A model generated the notes under the pieces. That model saw only the letters and a list, made by a program, of their open reading frames with translations. It was not told the origin of the DNA and ran no database searches. A program made the translations under genes and the position numbers. From Lutraria lutraria (taxonomy: Eukaryota > Mollusca > Bivalvia > Venerida > Mactridae), in NCBI GenBank assembly GCA_964023205.1, contig OZ026838.1, positions 26,005,843-26,069,842 on the forward strand: 64,000 nucleotides of DNA. Direction: 5' to 3'. This document shows, one piece after another, positions 63,753-64,000 of this stretch. Within the stretch, counting starts at the first letter, position 1, and each line of letters starts with the position of its first letter.

Positions 63753-64000
63753 CTGTAAAACAAATAACATTCAACTTTATTTTACAATATCAGATTGGCT
63801 AGCCATTATGCACTTAAATTATTTGAAAAAAAATGAACAAGATTATTAAGGCTCAGAAGACCAAGTGTGTAAATATGAACCATTTCCTGGTTAATCTGAT
63901 TTCAAACAACAAATATGAGTGAATTGACGATTAAATGAGATGTGTCAAAAGTATCATTATGGCCCTTTTTACTGTTTTGGGGAACAGGTATCAGGTCTCC

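Overview
The window is eukaryotic, most likely a mollusc and probably a bivalve. The right end holds a gene split into many short exons with canonical GT/AG borders. The AT-rich sequence around it carries dispersed repeats built on tgaccttgacctttga- and ggggtcatctatct-type cores, which I recognise as typical of bivalve and gastropod genomes. The species cannot be fixed from the sequence alone.

Region 1 (1..~53,747) is one head-to-tail satellite array that is already under way at the left edge. It holds 45 complete units of about 1,171-1,175 bp (one is 1,164 bp), then a 726-bp internally deleted unit and a decayed partial unit. Each unit contains two diverged copies (A and B halves) of one older ~300-390-bp module, so it is an internal dimer. 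Units fall into sequence classes (called a, b, b', c, c*, cK, d, e, f here) that recur in blocks. These include trimers a-b-c, dimers b'-a, b-c* and e-f, and a repeated block c*-c-d, so the array has patchwork higher-order structure. The last eight full units are four copies of a 2.34-kb e-f dimer. No unit encodes a convincing protein.

Region 2 (~53,748..57,776) is non-coding. It holds low-copy AT-rich DNA, two composite dispersed repeats with internal ~150-170-bp tandem units, and a tRNA-derived SINE on the minus strand.

Region 3 (57,777..64,000) holds twelve consecutive minus-strand exons with a matching reading frame. They encode 483 residues of a USP24-like giant ubiquitin-specific protease, in the helical-repeat part that lies before the catalytic domain. 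Both ends of the gene are outside the window. One intron carries a 576-bp TTAA-flanked MITE-like element.

The main surprise is the arrangement. The gene runs leftwards into the satellite, and no further exon is visible between the twelfth exon and the array. The C-terminal half, including the protease domain, therefore lies beyond more than 53 kb of satellite in one intron, or the gene is interrupted, or the assembly is misjoined.
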